From Lachnospiraceae bacterium (lineage in GTDB: Bacteria > Bacillota > Clostridia > Lachnospirales > Lachnospiraceae): 39,909 bases of DNA. Shown here piece after piece: positions 31,308-38,052 of this stretch (within the stretch, counting starts at the first letter, position 1; each line of letters begins with the position of its first letter). Location: the NCBI GenBank assembly GCA_017457865.1, contig JAFTGN010000080.1, positions 1-39,909 of the forward strand, given 5' to 3'. Made by a program: the position numbers and the translations under genes. The notes beneath the pieces are model-generated. The model was not told the DNA's origin. It made no database searches and saw only the letters and a list, made by a program, of their open reading frames with translations.

Positions 31308-31500
31308 TAGATTTCAGAGATGTTAAAATGACATTTCAAGAGATGTCGAAACGACACTTCAAGAGATGTTAAAATGACATTTCAAGACATGTCAAAACGA
31401 CACGCTAATAATACTGATATTAATAAGACTGATATAGTAATACTTATCTATCTTATCGGCACATGCCGCAGTCGGCACTATTGCGGTTATAAAAGAATAT
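31308..31500 (+). pseudogene. Remnant of a RepA-type (DUF6017-like) replication initiator gene
   Basis: Read in one frame, this stretch gives VKMTFQEMSKRHFKRC, a stop, NDISRHVKTT; another frame gives QDMSKRHANNTDINKTDI. The repeating VK-T, MSKRH and C-NDT blocks and the NNTDINKT run recall the linker of replication initiator proteins carried by clostridial plasmids and integrative elements. A CAA to TAA change and lack of a start make it a remnant. It lies directly behind the methyltransferase stop, so it probably marks the edge of an integrated element. The assignment rests on memory of the motif. Confidence 0.4.
31315..31406. repeat. Four tandem 23-bp repeats with an internal dyad
   Basis: The units at 31315-31337, 31338-31360, 31361-31383 and 31384-31406 share AAGAGATGTYRAAAYGACAYTTC. 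Each contains the dyad TGTCGAAACGACA or a close variant. Because 23 is not divisible by three, each unit would be read in a different frame of an enclosing gene. Iterated dyads inside a replication gene suggest iterons, binding sites for the initiator. Confidence 0.7.
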
Positions 31501-31656
31501 GATCTGATAAGAAAGAAAAAGGAAATCCAGAACGGACGGATGCCGATTCAGATTACAATGCTGTTCGTGGATACGGACGCTACGACACTAGTTGAAATGC
31601 CGTGGGGGTTCATGGTGGCGCAGGATAGATTTCGTTTGGGTTTTGCAAGGAGTTAA
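31441..31656 (+). pseudogene. Gene remnant of unknown family
   Basis: A 71-codon open frame without a usable early start ends at TAA 31654-31656. It reads AAVGTIAVIKEYDLIRKKKE, then MPIQITMLFVDTDATTLVEM and FMVAQDRFRLGFARS. It looks coding by codon use. I do not recognise it. An intrinsic terminator follows within ten bases, so it is probably the 3' end of a lost gene. Confidence 0.35.
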
Positions 31657-31662
31657 AAAATA

Positions 31663-31702
31663 CGGCTGATGGAGATTTATGGTCTCTGTCAGCCGCTTTT
31701 TT
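31663..31702 (+). terminator. Intrinsic terminator
   Basis: CGGCTGATGGAGA (31663-31675) pairs with TCTCTGTCAGCCG (31683-31695) with two GU pairs, followed by CTTTTTT. It closes the remnant to its left and lies just outside the IS element. Confidence 0.85.
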
Positions 31703-31829
31703 GTGTCACGGTAAAAATAAACCACCTGCTTTGCAGGTGGAGGGAAGATCTTTAGATCGAAGAAAACTCCTGTGTTAGTATAAATGTGGGTCTGCAAACC
31801 ACAAAAATAAAAACACAGGAGGTGCCCAA

Positions 31830-32306
31830 ATGAGCACAGATAATAGTTTAGCCCATACGAAATGGGAATGCAAGTATCACGTAGTTTTTGCACCAAAATA
31901 CAGAAGGCAGGTAATCTACAAACAAATCAAAGCGGATGTAGGACAGATTCTAGGAACATTATGTAGAAGAAAAGGCATAGAAATAATTGAAGCGGAAGCG
32001 TGCCCGGATCATGTACATATGCTTATCAGGATACCACCGAAATACTCTGTATCAGAAGTAATGGGATATTTGAAGGGGAAAAGTTCGCTCATGATATTTG
32101 AGAAACATGCCAATCTGAAGTATAAATATGGAAACCGGCATTTCTGGTGTCGTGGATACTATGTAGACACAGTGGGGAAGAATACAGCTGCGATCAAACA
32201 GTATATTCAGAATCAGCTGAAAGAGGATTTGGAATATGACCAAATGTCGTTAGTGGAGTATATCGACCCGTTTACGGGCGAGCCGGTGAAGAAAAACAAG
32301 AAGTAA
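31830..32306 (+). CDS. tnpA: IS200/IS605-family Y1 transposase TnpA
   Basis: The 158-aa protein starts at ATG 31830, seven bases past AGGAGG. It has the HUH nuclease motif H61-V-H63 in ACPDHVHMLIRIPPKYS, the segment YLKGKSSLMIFEKHANLKY, the YGNRHFWCRGYYVDTVG block, and the catalytic tyrosine Y125 in AIKQYIQNQ. It cuts and rejoins single-stranded DNA at the hairpin ends. All active-site residues are present, so it should be functional. Confidence 0.95.
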   Translation: MSTDNSLAHTKWECKYHVVFAPKYRRQVIYKQIKADVGQILGTLCRRKGIEIIEAEACPDHVHMLIRIPPKYSVSEVMGYLKGKSSLMIFEKHANLKYKYGNRHFWCRGYYVDTVGKNTAAIKQYIQNQLKEDLEYDQMSLVEYIDPFTGEPVKKNKK

Positions 32307-32513
32307 GCCACTTGGAGTGGCCGTAGGAAGTCAAAGCAAACCAGCAAGCCCCTTATGGGGCTGCGCCGGAGTAAGGAAGCACTGAATGTGTCCCTTTAGG
32401 GACAGCTGTGTAAGTGGTGCAGTAGGCAGACCGTCAGTGCGCCTTCCGGGCGCAAGCAGGTAATAGTCCCTTATAGGGACTGAGCAGGCTACCGGCTAAG
32501 CCGGTAGTCCTGA
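32307..32513 (+). ncRNA. Structured RNA-like 3' region of the IS element
   Basis: Six hairpins stand in a row: GCCACT/AGTGGC (32307-32321), AGCCCC/GGGGCT (32347-32362), GTCCC/GGGAC (32390-32403), GCGCC/GGCGC (32439-32453), AGTCCC/GGGACT (32465-32481) and the end hairpin at 32489-32507. No reading frame covers them. The density suggests a folded transcript, comparable in position to the omega RNA of tnpB elements, though no tnpB is present. Whether it is transcribed cannot be seen. Confidence 0.5.
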
Positions 32514-32840
32514 CTAGTTCAAGTTTTGCTTGTATTCCATTCCCCAAGTCTCCATAGACTTGATGATGGGGCGCATGGATTCGCCGAGTTCGGAAAGAGC
32601 ATATTCTACACGGGGCGGTACTTCGGGAAATACTGTGCGTGTGATGATGCCGTCTTCTTCCATTGAGCGGAGACTGTCAGTCAGAACCTTCTGACTGATA
32701 CCCTCAAGATTCTTTTTGAGTTCATTGAAACGCCAAGGTCTTACAAGTAGGTTCCTCATAATGAGTAGTTTCCATTTGCTGCCGATCAGGGATACTGTGG
32801 TTGCTACCGGGCAATCAGGGAGTTCTTCTTTTTTCTTCAT
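32514..32840 (-). CDS. HxlR-family winged-helix regulator, probable redox sensor
   Basis: It starts at ATG 32840 behind GGAGG. The 108-aa protein has the HxlR core: CPVATTVSLIGSKWKLLIMR, FNELKKNLEGISQKVLTDSL, and the wing VFPEVPPRVEYALSELG. Cys10 in DCPV occupies the position of the redox-active cysteine of YodB and related quinone or diamide sensors. The gene is divergent from a cluster of nitroreductases and an oxidoreductase, whose promoter has matching GTTAC dyads, so it is probably their repressor. The IS element ends at or next to its stop codon; C-terminal length looks normal. Confidence 0.9.
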   Translation of the reverse strand: MKKKEELPDCPVATTVSLIGSKWKLLIMRNLLVRPWRFNELKKNLEGISQKVLTDSLRSMEEDGIITRTVFPEVPPRVEYALSELGESMRPIIKSMETWGMEYKQNLN

Positions 32841-32890
32841 AGGGGATACCTCCTATAATATTTGTTTTTAGGTGCTACATTCAAATACGA

Positions 32891-32931
32891 TGTAACAATC
32901 AAATTATAGTGTAACAATCGGCTTGTGTCAA
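32891..32931 (-). promoter_or_regulatory. hxlR promoter with two TGTAACAATC repeats
   Basis: On the minus strand TTGACA (32926-32931) and TATAAT (32903-32908) are exactly 17 bp apart. TGTAACAATC occurs twice on the plus strand (32891-32900 and 32910-32919), once in the spacer and once just past the -10. Autoregulation by HxlR is likely. Confidence 0.75.
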
Positions 32932-32997
32932 TGATAATTTGAGAGTCAAAAAAATTTCTGTTCAGTTAGGTGCCGTGAAGCTAGTAAATACGCAAAA

Positions 32998-33064
32998 GTT
33001 ACAAAAAGGTAACCAGGGTTACAAAAAGGTGCGTACTTGTAGGCTTTTCAGGCATCCGTATAAT
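32998..33064 (+). promoter_or_regulatory. Promoter and HxlR operator of the RiPP/redox operon
   Basis: GTTACAAAAAGGT is directly repeated at 32998-33010 and 33018-33030. The first copy extends to the dyad GTTAC-N6-GTAAC (32998-33013). They are followed by GCGTACTTGTAG, with TTGTAG (33037-33042) as a -35, and a perfect TATAAT (33059-33064) 16 bp further. GTTACA is the complement of the TGTAAC repeated at the hxlR promoter, so one regulator probably controls both. Confidence 0.7.
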
Positions 33065-33124
33065 GAGAATCACAGACAGGCAATGGTGCCTGCTGAAACA
33101 AAACTCATAAGGAGGTACAGACAA

Positions 33125-33340
33125 ATGGCATTATCAAACATCGCTGGATGGAACGAGAACACAGCAGGAAGCGCGTGTGGTGCTTCTGACAAGCCGGCAG
33201 CATGCGGTGCATCTGAGAAGCCCGCAGCTTGTGGTGCTGGGGACAAGCCTGCAGAAGCTCCTGCAGCTTGTGGCGCAGCTGACAAGCCGGAAGAGAAGCC
33301 TGCAGCCTGCGGTAGTGCTTGCGGCGCCGGTGACAAATAA
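33125..33340 (+). CDS. ACGX-repeat RiPP precursor peptide (71 aa)
   Basis: ATG 33125 follows AAGGAGG by eight bases. A 16-residue leader-like start (MALSNIAGWNENTAGS) precedes a repeat region with six ACG motifs: ACGAS, ACGAS, ACGAG, ACGAA, ACGSACGAG, separated by spacers such as DKPA and EKPA. This is the pattern of ACGX-repeat peptides, which are paired with dedicated radical SAM-SPASM proteins, and such a gene follows immediately. The cysteines are the likely modification sites, perhaps thioether or other links. There is no signal peptide and no obvious exporter in the operon, so it may act inside the cell. Confidence 0.88.
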   Translation: MALSNIAGWNENTAGSACGASDKPAACGASEKPAACGAGDKPAEAPAACGAADKPEEKPAACGSACGAGDK

Positions 33341-33384
33341 GAACGAACGCTTGTAAGCATAGATCTTGTTTGGCCAGACAAAAG

Positions 33385-33412
33385 ATCCTCCGGCTGTCAA
33401 AGGTCGGAGGAT
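33385..33412 (+). terminator. Attenuator between precursor and maturase genes
   Basis: ATCCTCCG (33385-33392) pairs perfectly with CGGAGGAT (33405-33412), followed by TATTTC. A leaky terminator here would yield more precursor than enzyme transcript. Confidence 0.55.
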
Positions 33413-33473
33413 TATTTCAGAGAGATATCAGCATAAAGCTGTTTAAGATAATCAGGAATTGGAGCGTAGGATC

Positions 33474-34535
33474 ATGAAACCTTATTTTTCTTTTCAATGG
33501 CATATAACGGATGAGTGTGATCAGAGATGTAAGCACTGTTACATTTTCTCGGCGGGAGATCACACCTGCCTGCTTTCCATGAATTGGGAACAGATGGAGA
33601 ACACATTCTATAATTGCCTTGATTTCTGCGAAGTATATGGAAGAACACCATATTTCTATATCACAGGTGGAGATCCGATCCTGCATCCTGATTTCTGGAG
33701 ATTATTAGAACTTATGCATGAGCACGATATCAAGTTTACGATCCTGGGGAATCCGTTCCACCTAAATGACCAGATATGCCGTGAACTGAAGTGGTATGGT
33801 TGTGAAAAATACCAGTTGTCACTTGATGGACTCCGGGAGACACATGACTGGTTCCGGAAGCCCGGTTCTTTTGATTGTACATTGGAAAAAATCGGATGTA
33901 TCAATCGTGCGGGTATCCGCAGTGTTATCATGACAACGGTATCCAAGACGAACCGCATGGAGGTGCCGGGAATTATTGATGAAGTGGTAAAGGCCGGGGT
34001 AAATGTATTTGCCTTCTCCAGATATGTACCGAGCGGAGGAGATCTGGATGCCAGCATGACCGCACAGGAATACAGAGAGCTTCTGGCTATCTGTGACAAG
34101 AAGTTCAAAGAATATGAAACGGAAGGTTGTGAGACTTATTTTAACAAGAAGGATCACCTCTGGACGTTGTATGAATATGAGACGGGAGAGTTTAAGATCC
34201 CGGAGAATGCTGGGAAGGGAATGATTTATGGCGGATGCAACTGCGGCAACTGCCATTTGACGATATTACCGTCAGGTGATGTATATGCCTGCCGGAGAGT
34301 AACGGAAAGCAAGGTGGGAAATGTATTTGAAGACCGGCTTGCTGATCTGTGGGTTACAAGCGTGGAGACGTACCGTGATTACGAGAAATTCAGTAAGTGC
34401 TCCAAGTGTAAGCTGCTTGCATGGTGCAGGGGATGTCCTGCGGTAGCAAGAGGTACGTATGGAGATTTCTATGCGAATGATCCGCAGTGCTGGGCGGATG
34501 AAAATGGCGAACTGTTTCAGGGGGTAGATGGCTGA
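33474..34535 (+). CDS. Radical SAM-SPASM maturase of the ACGX system
   Basis: ATG 33474 follows GGAGCGTAGG; the TTG-type start 15 bases earlier overlaps it. The 353-residue protein has the radical SAM cluster motif CDQRCKHC (CxxxCxxC), ITGGDPILHPD, and SLDGLRETHDWFR. The C-terminal SPASM domain supplies further cysteines, CNCGNCHLTILPSGDVYACRR and CSKCKLLAWCRGCPA, for auxiliary iron-sulfur clusters. Position directly after the ACGX precursor identifies the substrate. It overlaps the next gene by one base. Confidence 0.92.
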   Translation: MKPYFSFQWHITDECDQRCKHCYIFSAGDHTCLLSMNWEQMENTFYNCLDFCEVYGRTPYFYITGGDPILHPDFWRLLELMHEHDIKFTILGNPFHLNDQICRELKWYGCEKYQLSLDGLRETHDWFRKPGSFDCTLEKIGCINRAGIRSVIMTTVSKTNRMEVPGIIDEVVKAGVNVFAFSRYVPSGGDLDASMTAQEYRELLAICDKKFKEYETEGCETYFNKKDHLWTLYEYETGEFKIPENAGKGMIYGGCNCGNCHLTILPSGDVYACRRVTESKVGNVFEDRLADLWVTSVETYRDYEKFSKCSKCKLLAWCRGCPAVARGTYGDFYANDPQCWADENGELFQGVDG

Positions 34536-35506
34536 TGGAAAAGATGATGAAAGCGGTTGTACTTGATAAGCCGACAAAGGGTGAGGAAGTTGTACTTTCA
34601 GAAATCGCTATACCGGAGGCAAGGCCGGGATGGGTGCTTGTGAAGGTAAAAGCATTCGGCATGAATCATTCGGAAGCCATCCTTAGAGAGTTTGAGATTG
34701 AGAACGATTATATACAGAAGCCAATCATACCGGGAATAGAGTGTGTCGGTGAGATAGAGGATCCTTCTGACAGCGGATGGGAAAAGGGACAAAAGGTTGC
34801 GGCTCTTATGGGCGGTATGGGCCGGAGTTTTAATGGCAGTTATGCGGAATACGCCCTGCTTCCAATCCATCATGTATTTCCTATCGAGTCGGCTCTGACA
34901 TGGGAGCAGATGGCTGCAATTCCGGAGACCTATTTCACGGCGTGGGGTTCCCTGTTTCAATGTCTCCGGCTTACGAAAGAGGATAAACTTCTGGTGCGTG
35001 GAGCCACCTGTGCTCTTGGATATGTGGCTGTGCAGCTTGCGAAGGCTCTGGGGTGTACTGTAGTCGGAACCACGCACAGAGAATCCAAAATAGAGCTTCT
35101 TAAGTATGCGGGCTGTGATGAATGCATTCTGGATGACGGAAGTCTGCGGGGCAAAGTATCAGGCGTGACAAAGGCTCTGGAACTGATCGGAATCAAGACG
35201 GTCAAGGATACCATGATGAGCGTGGAGCAGGGCGGCATCGTCTGCAATACCGGTGTTCTTGGGAAGGTTTATGAATGGAATCACTTTGACCCCATCAAGG
35301 ATATTCCGAACGGTGTGTGTCTGACAGGGTTTTACAGCAATTATCCGACAACAAAGATGATGCAGGATATCTTCAGCTTTATGGATGATCATCAGCTGAA
35401 GCCGCTGATCGGCGCGACCTATGATTTTGAAAATATCCGTGAGGCGTGTATTGCTCTCGATGAAGGAAAAGTAAATGGAAAGATCGTTGTGAAGGTTGGT
35501 GATTGA
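34535..35506 (+). CDS. MDR-family zinc-free oxidoreductase (quinone oxidoreductase-like)
   Basis: ATG 34535 overlaps the maturase stop (TGATG). The 323-aa protein has the GroES-like domain (MNHSEAILREFE, IPGIECVGEIED) and a Rossmann domain with LLVRGATCALGYVAVQLAKALG and VVGTTHRESKIELLKYAG. The structural and catalytic zinc cysteines of alcohol dehydrogenases are missing, as in NADPH:quinone reductases. It probably reduces quinones or alpha,beta-unsaturated carbonyls, which fits a HxlR-controlled electrophile response. It could also tailor the RiPP. Confidence 0.85.
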   Translation: MEKMMKAVVLDKPTKGEEVVLSEIAIPEARPGWVLVKVKAFGMNHSEAILREFEIENDYIQKPIIPGIECVGEIEDPSDSGWEKGQKVAALMGGMGRSFNGSYAEYALLPIHHVFPIESALTWEQMAAIPETYFTAWGSLFQCLRLTKEDKLLVRGATCALGYVAVQLAKALGCTVVGTTHRESKIELLKYAGCDECILDDGSLRGKVSGVTKALELIGIKTVKDTMMSVEQGGIVCNTGVLGKVYEWNHFDPIKDIPNGVCLTGFYSNYPTTKMMQDIFSFMDDHQLKPLIGATYDFENIREACIALDEGKVNGKIVVKVGD

Positions 35507-36390
35507 TCGTGGGAGCAGAGACGAAAACCCATTTTGTGGTGGATAGATCAAAATGTGTTAAGTGCGGAAAGTGCATCAATACCTGCTCCGGCATGGTGAT
35601 CGAGTTCGGGGAAGACGGATATCCATACATGAAGGAGTTTGAGCGTTTTGGCTGGAGAGGATGCTGGAGATGCCAGCATTGCCTGGCTGTATGTCCGCAG
35701 GGTGCAATCTCTATCTTCGGGAAGAAGCCGGAAGATTCCCTTCCGATGCCGCCCAAAGAAATGGGTGAATATATGGAGCAGCTTGTGACAAGCCGCCGTT
35801 CCTGCAGACGCTTCCTTGATAAAAATGTGGATCCGGATACCATTACTCGTATTCTGTCTGCAATGGCGGCAGCTCCTACCGGAGGAAATGCACAGGGTGT
35901 GGAATATACAGTCATTGATGACAAGGACAGGGTGCATGAGATATGGCAGGAAGCCTATTCTGTAATGGATGCCAAGGCGAAGAAGCATATCTATACGCAC
36001 AGCTTCAGCGATTTTTATTACAGCAAGATGAAACAGTCAGAGAAGACCGTGCGAAAGGATGACCTGCTGTTTTGCGGAGCGCCGCATCTGTTTATCGCTC
36101 ATGAGAAATGTGTCGGTAAATGGGCGGAGGACAGCAAAACGAACTGTCATCTTGCCGCCGCTTACTTTGAACTTCTCTGTAATGCCCATGGGCTCGGAAC
36201 GACGATCATGAGTTACTCCGCCGAGGTGCTGAATGAACTGGCACCAGAAGCAAGAGCCATGTTGAACATACCGAAGGATCACTATACAGGACTGATTATC
36301 GGCTTCGGCTATCCGGAAATCGAGTATGCAAGAGGTGTACAGAAGGATCGTTCAGCAAAAACACACCGCTGGACACAGGAGCACAAATGA
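35503..36390 (+). CDS. Nitroreductase with N-terminal 2x[4Fe-4S] ferredoxin domain
   Basis: The start is TTG 35503, overlapping the preceding stop; GTG 35509 is possible. Residues 5-75 hold two ferredoxin motifs, CVKCGKCINTC and CWRCQHCLAVCP. A flavin nitroreductase domain follows (VTSRRSCRRFLDKNVDPDTI, AAPTGGNAQGVEYTV, and later AAAYFELLCNAHGLGTTIMS). The fusion lets electrons pass from a ferredoxin-like centre to FMN. Such proteins are common in anaerobes. The last bases overlap the 2H phosphoesterase start. Confidence 0.88.
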   Translation: MIVGAETKTHFVVDRSKCVKCGKCINTCSGMVIEFGEDGYPYMKEFERFGWRGCWRCQHCLAVCPQGAISIFGKKPEDSLPMPPKEMGEYMEQLVTSRRSCRRFLDKNVDPDTITRILSAMAAAPTGGNAQGVEYTVIDDKDRVHEIWQEAYSVMDAKAKKHIYTHSFSDFYYSKMKQSEKTVRKDDLLFCGAPHLFIAHEKCVGKWAEDSKTNCHLAAAYFELLCNAHGLGTTIMSYSAEVLNELAPEARAMLNIPKDHYTGLIIGFGYPEIEYARGVQKDRSAKTHRWTQEHK

Positions 36391-36902
36391 GCGAGCTGAT
36401 GTGGGCGTGTGCCATACTTCCAGAAAAGGAAGAGACGGCGATCAAAAGTATTTGTAAGCGGCTGAACAAGGGGGGCGGCCTGCCGGAAACGGTATTCCGG
36501 TTCCCTCTGCACATCTCTCTGAAAAAGAGCTGGTATTGTGACAGATTTGAAGCAGCGCAGACAGATGTTGCCGATTATTTGAAGCACTGCGGAAGCTTTG
36601 ATATTGAGATTAGAAACCCGATTATGCACAAGAATATGATCTGGCTTCCTGTGGGCGTTACAGGGGAACTGCAAGAGATCCATAAAGGACTTGATCTGCT
36701 TCTTGAACGTAAATATGGTGTGCCACGCGCCACATTTGATGCAAGTTTCCAGCCTCATATCAGCCTGTTCACGAAAGGTGATCACGGGGATATGGCTGCG
36801 ATGCATGAGCTGCTTGTAAAAGAGACTATGCCGCAAACAGCGCGGATATGGAATATCGTGATTGGCGGCGCTGTCCATCGGGATACCTACTATATGATCT
36901 GA
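36387..36902 (+). CDS. 2H phosphoesterase / 2'-5' RNA ligase-like protein
   Basis: ATG 36387 overlaps the previous stop (ATGA). The 171-aa protein has the two histidine motifs of the 2H superfamily: PLHISL at about residue 41 and QPHISLF near 128, spaced as usual. These proteins hydrolyse cyclic phosphodiesters, including ADP-ribose 1'',2''-cyclic phosphate and RNA ends. In an operon with a macrodomain and a sirtuin, ADP-ribose metabolism is the attractive reading; that is inference. Confidence 0.75.
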   Translation: MSELMWACAILPEKEETAIKSICKRLNKGGGLPETVFRFPLHISLKKSWYCDRFEAAQTDVADYLKHCGSFDIEIRNPIMHKNMIWLPVGVTGELQEIHKGLDLLLERKYGVPRATFDASFQPHISLFTKGDHGDMAAMHELLVKETMPQTARIWNIVIGGAVHRDTYYMI

Positions 36903-36913
36903 GAGGACTATTT

Positions 36914-37339
36914 ATGAAATACAGAAGAAACGGCGATCAGCTATTGATCCGTATAGACAAGGGTGAGGAAATCCTTGATACCATTCTCAAGATTTGCACA
37001 GTCGAAAAGATATACGGAGCGGTTTTCTCCGGTATCGGGGCTTGCAGCAAGGCTGTGGTATCTTCCTATATTCCGGAGATGAACGATTTTACGAATCACG
37101 AGGCAGACGGCTTGCTGGAACTGATAGCATTAAGCGGCAATATCTCACGGGAGGATAATGCGCCCTTTGAGCACACGCATGCGCTGTTCTCGTATTTGGA
37201 AGACGGCGAGCAGAAAGTGCTGGCCGGGCATCTGAAACATGCGCTTGTCAGTTATACGGCTGAAATCCTCCTGACCGTGACGGACACGATTGAAAAAACA
37301 TTTGATCCGACTGTTGGAATCACTGTGTGGGATCTATGA
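36914..37339 (+). CDS. PPC/DUF296 domain protein
   Basis: ATG 36914 follows GAGAGGA. The 141-residue protein is one PPC domain: YRRNGDQLLIRIDKGEEILD, IYGAVFSGIGACSKAVVSSY, and the metal-binding pattern FEHTHALFSYLEDGEQKVLAGHLKHA. Bacterial PPC proteins form trimers and bind a metal through the histidines. Their molecular role is poorly known; the family name refers to plant DNA-binding relatives. Operon position is its best clue. Confidence 0.85.
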   Translation: MKYRRNGDQLLIRIDKGEEILDTILKICTVEKIYGAVFSGIGACSKAVVSSYIPEMNDFTNHEADGLLELIALSGNISREDNAPFEHTHALFSYLEDGEQKVLAGHLKHALVSYTAEILLTVTDTIEKTFDPTVGITVWDL

Positions 37340-37437
37340 ATATTGGAAACACTCAAACCGGAGATGACACTGTGAGAAGACTTAGTCGGAATAAGGCTGA
37401 GCTGCTGACACGTTATATCGAAAGAAGGGGGCAGTGA
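37336..37437 (+). CDS. Small coupled open frame (33 aa)
   Basis: ATG 37336 overlaps the PPC gene's stop (ATGA), and the frame ends at TGA 37435-37437, three bases before the nitroreductase ATG. The product, including RRLSRNKAELLTRYIERRGQ, is basic and probably helical. It fills the only gap in an otherwise overlapping operon and contains the next gene's ribosome binding site. It may be translated simply to couple the two genes, or be a gene remnant. Confidence 0.4.
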   Translation: MNIGNTQTGDDTVRRLSRNKAELLTRYIERRGQ

Positions 37438-37440
37438 CAC

Positions 37441-38052
37441 ATGGACTTCATGGACATTTCAAAGAAACGGGTAACCGTGCGGAAGTTTGCGCCGAAACCC
37501 GTTGAGGAAGATAAGATAAATAGAATACTGGAGGCAGGCCGTTGGTCACCTACTGCCGTGAATAAACAGCCACAGCGAATCCTGGTGCTGAATACGCCGG
37601 AAAGCCTTGCAAAGGTCAGAGAATTCTGTTCCTTTGGCTATGATCAGAAGTATGTAGATCTGGCAAAAGAATGTGATGACAAAGAGCAGGGGAAGGTCAA
37701 TTTTTACTATGGAGCCCCATTGGTCCTCTTTGTTGCCTATGATAGGACGGAATGCTGGACACATCCGCAGAGCGGAAAATCCAGCGGAGCTACTGATGCG
37801 ACAATCGTTGCCACACACATGATGCTGGAGGCGGCAAGTCTTGATCTTGGGAGTGTATGGATTTCTTATTTTGATGAGGATAAGGCAAGGAAACTATTAA
37901 AACTCCCGGAGGACTGGCAAAGTGTATGTATGCTGTATATAGGATATCCGGCAGAAGATTTCGTTCCTAATACGCACCTTGGAGGGCATCGAAAACCGTT
38001 GTCCGAGACTTGCTTTTATAATGCTGTTCTGGAAGAAGGGTCGGAAAAATGA
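37441..38052 (+). CDS. FMN nitroreductase family protein
   Basis: ATG 37441 follows AAGGGGGC. The 203-aa protein shows the family motifs KRVTVRKFAPKPVEEDKINR, WSPTAVNKQPQRI, and AATHMMLEAASLDLGSVWI-type helix (HMMLEAASLDLGSVW), with the C-terminal LGGHRKPLSE. It lacks the ferredoxin part of the other nitroreductase in the operon. It probably reduces nitro, quinone or related electrophilic compounds with NAD(P)H. Its stop overlaps the macrodomain start (ATGA). Confidence 0.9.
   Translation: MDFMDISKKRVTVRKFAPKPVEEDKINRILEAGRWSPTAVNKQPQRILVLNTPESLAKVREFCSFGYDQKYVDLAKECDDKEQGKVNFYYGAPLVLFVAYDRTECWTHPQSGKSSGATDATIVATHMMLEAASLDLGSVWISYFDEDKARKLLKLPEDWQSVCMLYIGYPAEDFVPNTHLGGHRKPLSETCFYNAVLEEGSEK

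Larger units (their letters stand above)
31715..32516 (+). mobile_element. IS200/IS605-family element with tnpA only
   Basis: The left side carries the hairpin CCACCTGC-TTT-GCAGGTGG (31722-31740), the right side CTACCGGC-TAA-GCCGGTAG (32489-32507). Single-strand transposons of this family use such subterminal hairpins instead of inverted repeats and make no target duplication. Between them lie a Y1 transposase gene and about 200 bases of foldable sequence, but no tnpB. The exact ends are estimates; the right end lies within a few bases of the hxlR stop codon. Confidence 0.75.

Noticed and set aside
31315-31406. CRISPR array
   Set aside because: The 23-bp units are directly adjacent with no spacers and contain a dyad, so they are tandem repeats.
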